Assembly (NCBI GenBank): GCA_023428245.1
Contig: JAEYYX010000104.1
Location: forward strand, 1-49,772
Source of the DNA: Pseudomonadota bacterium
Lineage (GTDB): Bacteria > Myxococcota_A > Polyangia > Polyangiales > Polyangiaceae
DNA length: 49,772 bases
Direction of reading: 5' to 3'
The notes below the pieces were generated by a model that saw only the letters and a program-made list of their open reading frames with translations, was not told where the DNA came from and did no database searches. Below are positions 41,075-48,392 of this stretch, one piece after another; within the stretch, counting starts at the first letter, position 1; every line of letters starts with the position of its first letter. The position numbers were made by a program, and so were the translations under genes.

Positions 41075-42166
41075 TCACCACAAATGTAACACCAGGCCGA
41101 GGGAGCCTCCGGCCGAAATCGGTTCCACCTTGAAGAACACCTCGGAATCAAAGAGGAAAGTGTCGCGGTTGAAGGAGTAGAGCCCCTCACCCACGAGCGC
41201 CAAGTCGAGGCGCGAGGAGAGCGGAATCGCTAGCGCGAGCTGGAGTCCGATGTCGATCCAAGGGCGCGTGACGCTCGCTGCCTCGAAGGTATTTGAGCCC
41301 ACGGCGCGCAAAAACCCCGCATGAAACGCCGCACAGGGCCGAACCCGCATGATCCCGATCGCAAACAGACTTGGACAGCCAAGGAGCCCGAACCTCCCGC
41401 TCTCGAAGTTCGCAGTGCCGAGCGCGCCACTCGTGGGGAGGGCTGCAGCGTAGCTCAGCTCGAGACCCAAAGCGGGCGACCACGCCCCTACGTCCCTCTG
41501 TCCCCACCCCGCACTGAAGCTCCCGCCCAAGAGGGGGCTGGGCGCAGCTCCAGAGCGAATGACGACCCCCGCCCCCAGCCATGCGTCGCCCGACGCCTCA
41601 TCTCGCGGCTCCGAGCGAGGTTTGCGCCGAGCTCGGGTCGCAGTCTCGGCACGTAACCGAGGCACCTCTTCGACAGGCACGCCTCCTCGGCCACTCACAT
41701 CATTTCTCGTGTCCCCCGAAGAGCCAGGCTCTTTGTTCGCTCCACCAGTCGGACCAACCGCATCAGCGGAAGACCCAGACCCGGGTCCACGGCCCGAGGC
41801 TGCACCCTCACCCGGGACAAACCCGAGGGCGACGGAGACAATGAAGCGCACAGCGAGGCGCGCTTCTTCGCAATCCCGGGCCGTGAGCTTACGAAGAAAT
41901 AGCTCATGATCGGGGCGCGCCAAGCGAATCGTGATCGCAACGTTCCCCATCGCCTCCTCTGCGATCACGACTAAGGTCGCCTCGGCATCCCCCGTCGGGC
42001 GAAACGTGTAAGGAGCGAGGTCGGTGTCGAGCTCCTTTGCCAGGGTAGTCTTCGAAATGCAGGCCTCACGAGCCTCGACATTCAGCGCAATAGGTCGCGA
42101 CGCTGCGGCCGAGAGCGCTCCCCACATGCCGGACCAAAGTAGCGCCGAAGCCCAGAGGGACACCAA
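41075..42166 (-). CDS. Exported protein with probable outer-membrane beta-barrel C-terminus
   Basis: A 363-residue product. The N-terminus VSLWASALLWSGMWGALSAAAS looks like a signal peptide. About 100 residues of soluble domain follow (APYTFRPTGDAEATLVVIAEE, AVRFIVSVALGFVPGEG), then a Gly/Arg/Glu-rich linker (about 120-190). The last 170 residues alternate short amphipathic strands with Gly turns (WLGAGVVIRSGAAP, LGLELSYAAALP, IDIGLQLALAIPLSS) and end in LGLVLHLW, an aromatic C-terminus typical of outer-membrane barrels. The start is GTG (a TTG precedes it) with no clear ribosome site. It is next to the ECF sigma gene. Confidence 0.65.
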   Translation of the reverse strand: MVSLWASALLWSGMWGALSAAASRPIALNVEAREACISKTTLAKELDTDLAPYTFRPTGDAEATLVVIAEEAMGNVAITIRLARPDHELFLRKLTARDCEEARLAVRFIVSVALGFVPGEGAASGRGPGSGSSADAVGPTGGANKEPGSSGDTRNDVSGRGGVPVEEVPRLRAETATRARRKPRSEPRDEASGDAWLGAGVVIRSGAAPSPLLGGSFSAGWGQRDVGAWSPALGLELSYAAALPTSGALGTANFESGRFGLLGCPSLFAIGIMRVRPCAAFHAGFLRAVGSNTFEAASVTRPWIDIGLQLALAIPLSSRLDLALVGEGLYSFNRDTFLFDSEVFFKVEPISAGGSLGLVLHLW

Positions 42167-42280
42167 GGCGCACGATCGCCGCTCCGGCTAGCAGGGTCAA
42201 GGAGCCCCAAAAAGCGAGCGCGCCGAGAGCCTCCCCAGAGGACGCCCCGGCGCGCATCTCGCCGCTGTTTTCAGGCAGCG

Positions 42281-43351
42281 CTAGCGCCCACAGGCGCGCG
42301 ACAGAACCGACGAGTAACCATCACCCCGGGCAAAGTTCACATAGGAGGCTGCCAGGCGCGCGTCCGCTGGCCAACCATAAGTTCCTACACTGCCGAAGCT
42401 GAAGTTCGCACACACTGTGGGAGCGGCGCGCAAAGCCGAGATGAGCCTCAATGTCGACCACTCGACAGCGCTCGAGTCCAGCGTTCCGCTGTTGACCGCT
42501 GCCTGTACGTAGAGAGGGATCGCCGCATCGCCCATCACCTTGAGCGTGTCCTTCGCAGCCCCGAGCGCCTTGAGGTTCTTCTCCATCTTCTCGCGGCCTT
42601 CTTCTTGTTTGCGGCCGTAGAAGAGCTCCCAGAAGCGGGTCGAGATCCCCTTCACGCGGGGGTCTTGAGGGGCCATCGCTTGAAGCGTCGCGTAGAGCTC
42701 GTAAGACTTCGTAATCTCTGCAGGACTCGCCCCGGTCTCGCCTTTGGCGAGAATCTCCTCGAGGGATGCGAGAAGCTCTCCCACTCGAGCCTGCTGACGC
42801 TTGAGCTCCGAAAGCGACACCGAGCCCGCGGAAACGACTTCCCGGGCTCGCAGCGGACGCAAGACGATCTCGACCTTGTCCGGAACCTGATCGTAGTTCG
42901 CTACCTGAAAGACCTGAGCCAGATCCGCCGCGACAACACCTCGTGCATCTGTCTTCCCGATGCCGTGACGCCCGTCACCGGCCGCCAGGAAGACCTCGAC
43001 ATTGCGCGCATAAGTTTGATCGCAATTGACCGTGCCTGTCGGATCGCCCGCGACCTGCTTTTTGGTGATCGGGTTGCGCTGCACCACCTTGTCGCCATGG
43101 AGAACCTCCTCGTAGCGCTGCATCACCGTAATCGGGATGACATCACAGAGCGACGACTGGAAAACTGTCACCTGCGCAGCCCCTTGGGAGGTATCCACCT
43201 CGGCGTGATAGGTGGTCTCCTTTGGTCCGCCGTACGTGGTCGCTTGGCCGGTCGGGTCGTCAACCATCCTCCTGGTCGAACCGCCACCACACGCCAGAGC
43301 GAGCGCGAGCGAAGGGAGCAGGAGACCTAACTTTCGTGAGTGATTCAGCAT
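42281..43351 (-). CDS. Lipoprotein of unknown function
   Basis: A 356-residue lipoprotein. MLNHSRKLGLLLPSLALALAC supplies a clear lipobox; AGGA lies nine bases before the ATG at 43351. The mature part contains a beta-rich region with two cysteines (SSLCDVIPITVMQRYEEV, VNCDQTYARNVEVFLA) and a charged helical region (RQQARVGELLASLEEILAK, GREKMEKNLKALGAAKDTLK). A further beta part with two cysteines near the C-terminus completes it. I do not recognise a family. It lies between the CheY-like gene and the barrel gene on the same strand. Confidence 0.65.
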   Translation of the reverse strand: MLNHSRKLGLLLPSLALALACGGGSTRRMVDDPTGQATTYGGPKETTYHAEVDTSQGAAQVTVFQSSLCDVIPITVMQRYEEVLHGDKVVQRNPITKKQVAGDPTGTVNCDQTYARNVEVFLAAGDGRHGIGKTDARGVVAADLAQVFQVANYDQVPDKVEIVLRPLRAREVVSAGSVSLSELKRQQARVGELLASLEEILAKGETGASPAEITKSYELYATLQAMAPQDPRVKGISTRFWELFYGRKQEEGREKMEKNLKALGAAKDTLKVMGDAAIPLYVQAAVNSGTLDSSAVEWSTLRLISALRAAPTVCANFSFGSVGTYGWPADARLAASYVNFARGDGYSSVLSRACGR

Positions 43352-43435
43352 CGTCGATTGTCCTCTCAAGGGGCGTGAGCATCGTGCCCCCCATCCCCAA
43401 ACGGACGGGAGGATGCCAAAGACCCGGCGGCGTGT

Positions 43436-43822
43436 CTACGAGCCGAACCGCAAGGATCTTCCCTCGCGAGCTAGCGCGATCACTGCATCGACGGGCACAG
43501 GTTTACCGAAACAAGGCACATGGCGCAGGGTTTCGAGCTCCCGCGGCGTCTCCCCAAACCCGCTCATGAATGCAAGTCGAGTCGCGTAACCAGGATATCG
43601 TTCGAGCAGGCTCTGATAAAGCTCGGTGCCCCGCGCCGCTCCTAGGAATAGGTCGCAAAGGATCAAGTCATAGTTCGGAGCTGTCGCGATCCTCTCCAGC
43701 GCAGCAGCGATCCCGTCCGCGTGGTCAACCGCCGCGGCCCGCGCGAGCGTACGCGCCATCGCTTTGGCAACGAGTGCATCATCGTCAACGAGAAGAATGA
43801 ACGGGCGATCCACCGAGCTCAC
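43436..43822 (-). CDS. Stand-alone response-regulator receiver (CheY-like)
   Basis: A 128-residue single receiver domain. The acidic pair is in LVDDDALV (Asp13-Asp15), the phospho-acceptor is Asp57 in LILCDLFLG, the Ser/Thr switch is Ser87 in FMSGFG, and Lys107 is in CFGKPVP. All are in the expected positions. No output domain is present. It follows flgF by 58 bases on the same strand, so a role in flagellar control is plausible, but no cognate kinase is near. Confidence 0.88.
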   Translation of the reverse strand: MSSVDRPFILLVDDDALVAKAMARTLARAAAVDHADGIAAALERIATAPNYDLILCDLFLGAARGTELYQSLLERYPGYATRLAFMSGFGETPRELETLRHVPCFGKPVPVDAVIALAREGRSLRFGS

Positions 43823-43880
43823 TCGATCACACGCCTCACCGGTTCACAAATCCGATCGTTCAATCCGCTGGAATGATTGA

Positions 43881-44624
43881 CTAAGATCCGCTGATGTCCC
43901 TGGCGGCACTCTTCTCGACGTCCCGAAAGGCTTGAATGACCTGCGAGAGCACTTCGAAATCCCGGCTCGCTTGAACCACGGTGCTCATGTGTTTCATCGC
44001 TTGGTCCGTCCCCTTCTCGAGCGCGCCCGTCTGCAAGTAGGGAACATCGACGCGCAGCGGAGGCCCCGCCGCCGGAGGCGCACCGAGGAGGACGCTCCCT
44101 TCTTTGAGGAGGGCACCTGGATTGTGGAACTGAACAACGGCGATCCGCTCCCCACTCGGCCTCCCATCGTAAGAGAGCTCACCCGTGTTCTCGATCTTCA
44201 CGTGGCCTACTCCGAGGGGAACGACGATCGGTCGGTGGTTTTGGTTGAGATAGGCGGGGCCACCTGGCATCGTCAGCGCCCCGTCCGGCGCAATCTGCAG
44301 GCTGCCCGCGCGCGTGTAGCGAACCCCGTCGGCTGTCTGTACTGGGAAGTATTGGCCATCACCGGTCAGCGCGAGGTCAAGGTCGCGGCCGGTGGGCACA
44401 GCGCGTCCAGCGCGCGTCTGGTGCGCCGAGGTGCGCCCTACCGCGTATTCCAGGCTCGGGTGCGCTTCGCCGCCGGTGCTCGCGCCCTGCAAGACACGGC
44501 GAAAGACGAGTCGGTCTGGCTGGAAGCCGTTGGTGTCCACATTCGCGAGGTTGTTCGCTGCCGTGTCGAGAAGCGCCACTTGTGAGACTGCACCGGAGGC
44601 TGCTGCCCAAATTCCTGAAGCCAT
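43881..44624 (-). CDS. flgF: Flagellar basal-body rod protein FlgF (FlgF/FlgG family)
   Basis: A 247-residue rod protein, exported by the flagellar type III system. The N-terminal motif AANNLANVDTNGFQ is shared by all rod and hook proteins. RDLDLALTGDGQYFPVQTADGVRYTRAG and the single C-terminal helix MSTVVQASRDFEVLSQVIQAFRD fit FlgF; FlgG is the main alternative, since it has the same layout at a similar length. The ATG at 44624 is preferred over an upstream frame extension to 44660. It diverges from the muramidase gene at 44793. Confidence 0.82.
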   Translation of the reverse strand: MASGIWAAASGAVSQVALLDTAANNLANVDTNGFQPDRLVFRRVLQGASTGGEAHPSLEYAVGRTSAHQTRAGRAVPTGRDLDLALTGDGQYFPVQTADGVRYTRAGSLQIAPDGALTMPGGPAYLNQNHRPIVVPLGVGHVKIENTGELSYDGRPSGERIAVVQFHNPGALLKEGSVLLGAPPAAGPPLRVDVPYLQTGALEKGTDQAMKHMSTVVQASRDFEVLSQVIQAFRDVEKSAARDISGS

Positions 44625-44699
44625 CGAGCGATCTTTCAGCAAGCGCCGGGCCAAGTCCATCCAGCCGGGGCTTCACGCAAAAACCCAGAAATGCCGTCA

Positions 44700-44712
44700 C
44701 AGAACGGTTCTG
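44700..44712. promoter_or_regulatory. 13-base palindrome in the flgF/muramidase divergent region
   Basis: CAGAACGGTTCTG consists of two 6-bp arms (CAGAAC/GTTCTG) around a single G. It lies in the 168-base region between flgF and the FlgJ-type gene. Next to it, on the minus strand, TTGACA and TGGCAG are present, but I cannot complete a convincing sigma-70 or sigma-54 promoter. It is a candidate operator only. Confidence 0.35.
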
Positions 44713-44792
44713 CCATGTCAACGTCCGGACGTCAGGCCAACTCGCGAGTGTCAAGGGACTGACTGATTCGCAGGTGAGGCAGCGCGACTGAG

Positions 44793-45725
44793 ATGGCAAC
44801 GCTCCATAAAGCAGGCGGCCGATCCGTGGGCGCAGAGTCAGGACGGGGAGCGCAGCGGTTTGGCCCGCCCCTTGCTTTGAGTCGAGACGTGCAGATCGGC
44901 GCTCTCCTCCCAAGCGGAATCCCGAGCGAAGCGGAAGGCCCAAGGGCCCCGGTTCGTCCCGATTTCGCCCAGAAGCTGCGAGCCGTAGAGGGGCAAGCTG
45001 TGGCCGCAACGCGCACCCGCCTCTCCGCTGCGGAGGCAGGAGCAGCGCTTGAGAGCGCCTGGAGCGCCCAGTTTGGAGCGCCGCCTCCCGCGGAGGCTGT
45101 CGCGATTCTGACCGCCCAGTGGAGCCACGAGACAGGGGGCGGAAGCTCCATGTTCAACTACAACTTCGGTGGCATCAAAGGCACGGGCCCGTCAGGACTC
45201 CATGTCACCCAGAGGACGCGCGAGGGCTACGGCGCCCACGAGGTGACCATTCGGGACCGCTTCCGCGCCTATCAAACCGCCCATGAAGGCGCCGTCGACT
45301 ACGTCAGCCTCCTCGAACGCAAGTATCCCAAGGCTCTCGAAGCCGCCCAAGAGGGCGATCCCGCCCGCTTCGTCGAGGAGCTCCACGCCGGAGGCTACTT
45401 CACCGGAGAAAAAAGCGCCTACGTGCGCTCCGTATCAACCAAAGCCGCCGCGCTCTTGCGCGAAGGCATTTTCGAACCAGGCGAGAGAAAACCCAGCGCG
45501 ACGAGGCTCGAGTTCTCTCCCGCGCGCCTCACGGAAGTTTCGTCAAACGCAGCCCGAGGCTCGGGAGACGCTCTTCGAGGCTCGGGGGGCACACAGAGCC
45601 CGGGCTCGAATGCGTTGTCCGCGGCGCCCCGCGCCACTCCCCCCGTCGATCTTCAGACTTTCACAGATCACTTGGCCATCGCAGCGCTCCGCATCGCACA
45701 GCGTCCGGATCGCACAGACACATAA
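44793..45725 (+). CDS. FlgJ-type flagellar muramidase (glucosaminidase domain)
   Basis: A 310-residue protein. Residues 95-235 are a GH73-like glucosaminidase domain: AILTAQWSHETGGG with probable catalytic Glu113, MFNYNFGGIKG, RFRAYQTAHEGAVDYVSLLERKYP and AGGYFTGEKSAYVRSV. This is the domain that FlgJ uses to open the peptidoglycan for the rod. The N-terminal 60 residues are low-complexity and do not clearly match the FlgJ rod-binding domain. The C-terminal 70 residues are Ser/Gly/Ala-rich. No cleavable signal peptide is seen, so export through the flagellar apparatus is possible. The SDR-like gene follows 19 bases later. Confidence 0.83.
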   Translation: MATLHKAGGRSVGAESGRGAQRFGPPLALSRDVQIGALLPSGIPSEAEGPRAPVRPDFAQKLRAVEGQAVAATRTRLSAAEAGAALESAWSAQFGAPPPAEAVAILTAQWSHETGGGSSMFNYNFGGIKGTGPSGLHVTQRTREGYGAHEVTIRDRFRAYQTAHEGAVDYVSLLERKYPKALEAAQEGDPARFVEELHAGGYFTGEKSAYVRSVSTKAAALLREGIFEPGERKPSATRLEFSPARLTEVSSNAARGSGDALRGSGGTQSPGSNALSAAPRATPPVDLQTFTDHLAIAALRIAQRPDRTDT

Positions 45726-45744
45726 TTATTGAGCTTCTCACCGC

Positions 45745-46566
45745 ATGAATACTGCACTTTCACCTCTGCTCAGCGATAGCTTCAGCCTCAAGGATAGAAT
45801 TGTCGTCGTTACTTGTGGCGGCGGATCCCTCGGTCAGGAGGCAGCGCGAACGGCCCTCGAAGCCGGCGCCGAGGTCATCATTGGTGATTCGAACTACTGC
45901 CGCGCGCAGAGCGTCGCCTCGGATCTCGGAGTCCGTGAAGTGAGCGCGGGATACCTCGATCCGACGCGCCGTGACTCGTGTCACGAGTTCTTAGCCGCCA
46001 CCATTGCCAAACACGGCCGTGTCGATGTTGTGGTGAATGGCCCCGACGAGACGCTGTCGAAAACGCCGGCGGGCGATTCCCAGATTCTCGAGCAGTGGCA
46101 CGCAGAGCTCGCTCTCGGAATGCGAGGCGCGCTCGGTGCCAGCCTGGTATTCGGCGCCTTCATGGCTCAGGCGGGCGGAGGCACAATCGTCAATGTCGTA
46201 CCCGGTTCAAAGCTGGTGCCCGAACTCGACGCGGAGAGTGTGATCGTGATGACCCGTTACCTCGCGAACTATTTTCGGGACGATGGGGTGCGGGTGAACT
46301 CGATCTTCGAAGGAACCCCTCCGCGAGCTCTTGGAGCTCGCTTCGCCGAACCACTCCAAGGGCTTTCGTTCCTGTCTCGGATCGTCAAATGCGACGAGAC
46401 ACGGGCGGCCATCGTATTTTTGGCCTCCGAAGCGTCGCGCCAGCTCCACGGCAAGACCGTAATCGCCGGAGGCACCCTTGAAAAAAAAGTGAGCGGCCTG
46501 TTCGGGCTTTCGGAGGGCGCCCCGGGGCAGGGCTGCCTGGCTGCTAGCACTGACCGAGTGGCTTAG
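45745..46566 (+). CDS. SDR-fold protein without the catalytic Tyr/Lys
   Basis: A 273-residue Rossmann-fold protein. The dinucleotide loop reads VTCGGGSLGQEAA, a slight variant of TGGxxGxG. VDVVVNGPDE, GGTIVNVV, MTRYLANYFRDDGVRVNSI and IVFLASEASRQLHGKTVIAGG follow the SDR order. At the YxxxK position the sequence is PELDAES, so both catalytic residues are missing, and the catalytic Ser is also not conserved. It is downstream of the muramidase. SDR relatives such as PtmA occur in flagellin modification loci, so a binding, scaffold or regulatory role there is possible. The last 23 bases overlap the convergent methyltransferase/TPR gene. Confidence 0.78.
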   Translation: MNTALSPLLSDSFSLKDRIVVVTCGGGSLGQEAARTALEAGAEVIIGDSNYCRAQSVASDLGVREVSAGYLDPTRRDSCHEFLAATIAKHGRVDVVVNGPDETLSKTPAGDSQILEQWHAELALGMRGALGASLVFGAFMAQAGGGTIVNVVPGSKLVPELDAESVIVMTRYLANYFRDDGVRVNSIFEGTPPRALGARFAEPLQGLSFLSRIVKCDETRAAIVFLASEASRQLHGKTVIAGGTLEKKVSGLFGLSEGAPGQGCLAASTDRVA

Positions 46567-47896
46567 GATCGGATTCGCAAATCGCTAAATGGAGATCCAT
46601 CACTCCGGGGTGATCCGGTTCGAGCAGCTGCGCAAAGCGGCACTCAACCAAAGCTTCATCGAGACGCCCAACCATGAGCCTGAGCCAGCCGAGCGTCAGG
46701 TGGAAGTCCGCAGGCAGATTGCCCCCGTACTCGGTGACTTTCTCGAGCGCGCTCATCCCCATCGAGTAACAACCGATCTCAGAAGCGGCGATGGCGAGGC
46801 GCACCGAAAGGTCCATGTTGCTCGGATCCAGGCGCAGAGCGCGCTGCCATAGCCCAACCCTCTCCTCCGGGCTCGCCTTCGCTGTGAGCGCGCGCGCCCG
46901 AGCCCGCACTGCCTCCGCCGACGCTGGATCCCTTTCCACAGCGGCATTTGCGAAGCGTTCCGCCTCTTCGAGTTCGCCGCTTTCGATCAGCACTTCGGCG
47001 AGCCGAGCCAGGATCCGCGCATCGTCCGGAGCCTGTTCGTGGCCACGGATGAGCGAGGTGAGCGCCGCATCGCCATCACCTTGCAAGCGATGAGCTTCAG
47101 CACAGAGGAGCGCCCAGGAAGCCTCGATGAGGCCGCCCGGCTGCGCTGGCGGATGCTCCAGAATCTCGAGCGCGCGAGTGAAACCGGAAGCTCTCACTTG
47201 GGTCCGAGCTAGCTCGAACTGCGCCGCCCATTCGCGCTGTTCACGCCGAGCGCGCGCAACCCAGAACCGGCCCTCACTGAGCCAAGATTCAAGCTCGAAG
47301 CCTGCTTCCGCGAGCAAGACCGAAAGACCTTGCTTCGAAAAGGCTGCTCGAGCCGGAGGCAATAGCTCTTGGGCAATCGATGCCCGAGGCTCGGCCACGT
47401 AGAGGACCCCACCGGCGCCCAAGCTGCGCGCCGCTGCGCGCAAAAGGGCACCCGGATCTTGGGCGCATCCCAAGACATCGACCACCGTTACCACATCCGC
47501 CGAGGGAAGCTCAGCATGGGCCGCGTCCAGGCAAAGGAAGGTCACGCCAGAGGTCGCTCGGGTCGCGAAACGGTGCGCTTCCTCAGACACATCGACGCCC
47601 ACCCGGGAACGCGCCGCGCTCAAGACAGCGAGGCCTGCGCCCGAACCACTGCCAATATCGAGTACGCTTTGATCGCGGATAAAGTTCGAGAGCGCCCGGT
47701 AGATGGAGTCAGTACGCGGCGCCGGACCGAAGAGCCCTGGATAGGAGCGTTCTCGGCCGCGAGTCACCTCGACAGTCGTCAAGTCTCCGGGGAAGGCCGC
47801 GCGAAACCGTCCCAGCGTGAGCTCACTGTATGACGGTACGACGAGATCTGAAGGGCGTCGACCCTCGAGGGACGCGCCAACTTGGGGTGCAGCCAT
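46544..47896 (-). CDS. SAM-dependent methyltransferase with C-terminal TPR repeats
   Basis: A 450-residue cytoplasmic protein. Residues 70-170 form a class I methyltransferase: VLDIGSGSGAGLAVL is motif I, VGVDVSEEA motif II, and ADVVTVVDVLGCAQDP the motif IV region. After a helical linker (about 210-240), six or so TPR-like units run to the C-terminus (GDGDAALTSLIRGHEQAPDD, GELEEAERFANAAVERDPAS, LWQRALRLDPSN, GRLDEALVECRFAQLLEPDH). It starts three bases after the fliS stop, so it is in the fliD-fliS unit. Methylation of a flagellar protein or glycan is a reasonable inference. Confidence 0.82.
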   Translation of the reverse strand: MAAPQVGASLEGRRPSDLVVPSYSELTLGRFRAAFPGDLTTVEVTRGRERSYPGLFGPAPRTDSIYRALSNFIRDQSVLDIGSGSGAGLAVLSAARSRVGVDVSEEAHRFATRATSGVTFLCLDAAHAELPSADVVTVVDVLGCAQDPGALLRAAARSLGAGGVLYVAEPRASIAQELLPPARAAFSKQGLSVLLAEAGFELESWLSEGRFWVARARREQREWAAQFELARTQVRASGFTRALEILEHPPAQPGGLIEASWALLCAEAHRLQGDGDAALTSLIRGHEQAPDDARILARLAEVLIESGELEEAERFANAAVERDPASAEAVRARARALTAKASPEERVGLWQRALRLDPSNMDLSVRLAIAASEIGCYSMGMSALEKVTEYGGNLPADFHLTLGWLRLMVGRLDEALVECRFAQLLEPDHPGVMDLHLAICESDPKPLGQC

Positions 47897-47899
47897 GGC

Positions 47900-48301
47900 T
47901 CACTCCGCCCGGTTGCAGATGCCCTGCCGGGCTGCCTCGGGGACCGCCTGTTGCCAGGCGTCGTAGAGTGGCTGGAGGACGCGGATTACGTCCTGAATCG
48001 GTTGAGCTTCGGCCTTCGCGCTGCCTTGAAGCAGTCTGCCCAGGCAGAAGTCGTAAAGAGCGCTGAGCTGAGCGCAAAGTTCCGGGGCTTTCTCAGGATC
48101 GAGAGCGATCTGGAACTCACTGATGATCGCATGCGCCTTGGAGGAGAGCTCTCGTCCACGCGCTGCCTCGCCGCGCTCGAAGCAAATCTGAGCGCCCTTG
48201 AGGAAGCGGAAGAGCCCCTCGTAGAGAGCCAAGAGCAACTCGCCCTTGCTCGTCGTCGTAACTTTGACCCGTTCGTACCTTGCTGCTGCCGTTTGAAGCA
48301 T
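47900..48301 (-). CDS. fliS: Flagellar export chaperone FliS
   Basis: FliS binds the flagellin C-terminus and prevents early polymerisation in the cytoplasm. The 133-residue protein is all helical, starting LQTAAARYERVKVTTTSKGELLLALYEGLFRFLKGA. This matches the FliS pattern AxxxYxxxxVxTAsPxELixMLYdGalrfl. The start at 48301 is fixed by AAGGAGG five bases upstream. A longer open frame exists, but its N-terminal part lies over the fliD end and is not coding. It lies between fliD (91-base gap) and the methyltransferase/TPR gene. Confidence 0.92.
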   Translation of the reverse strand: MLQTAAARYERVKVTTTSKGELLLALYEGLFRFLKGAQICFERGEAARGRELSSKAHAIISEFQIALDPEKAPELCAQLSALYDFCLGRLLQGSAKAEAQPIQDVIRVLQPLYDAWQQAVPEAARQGICNRAE

Positions 48302-48306
48302 CCGTG

Positions 48307-48313
48307 CCTCCTT
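48307..48313 (-). promoter_or_regulatory. Strong ribosome-binding site that sets the fliS start
   Basis: The minus strand reads AAGGAGG here, five bases before the ATG at 48301. This decides between that start, the ATG at 48331 and the longer open frame to 48658. Confidence 0.85.
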
Positions 48314-48392
48314 GGGGGACAAAGCGTCCATGCTTTGCCATTTTTGATAAATTCCGAGTGAACCGTTAGGTCTCCGCCGAGCCTCCTGCCGA

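Noticed and set aside
42066..42257. 63-residue hydrophobic open frame near the start of the barrel gene
   Set aside because: It has an attractive transmembrane look, but overlaps the signal peptide of the gene at 41075-42166 in another frame and has no ribosome site.
44716..44760. Sigma-70 or sigma-54 promoter for flgF
   Set aside because: TTGACA has no matching -10 box at 17 bases, and TGGCAG lacks the -12 GC element.
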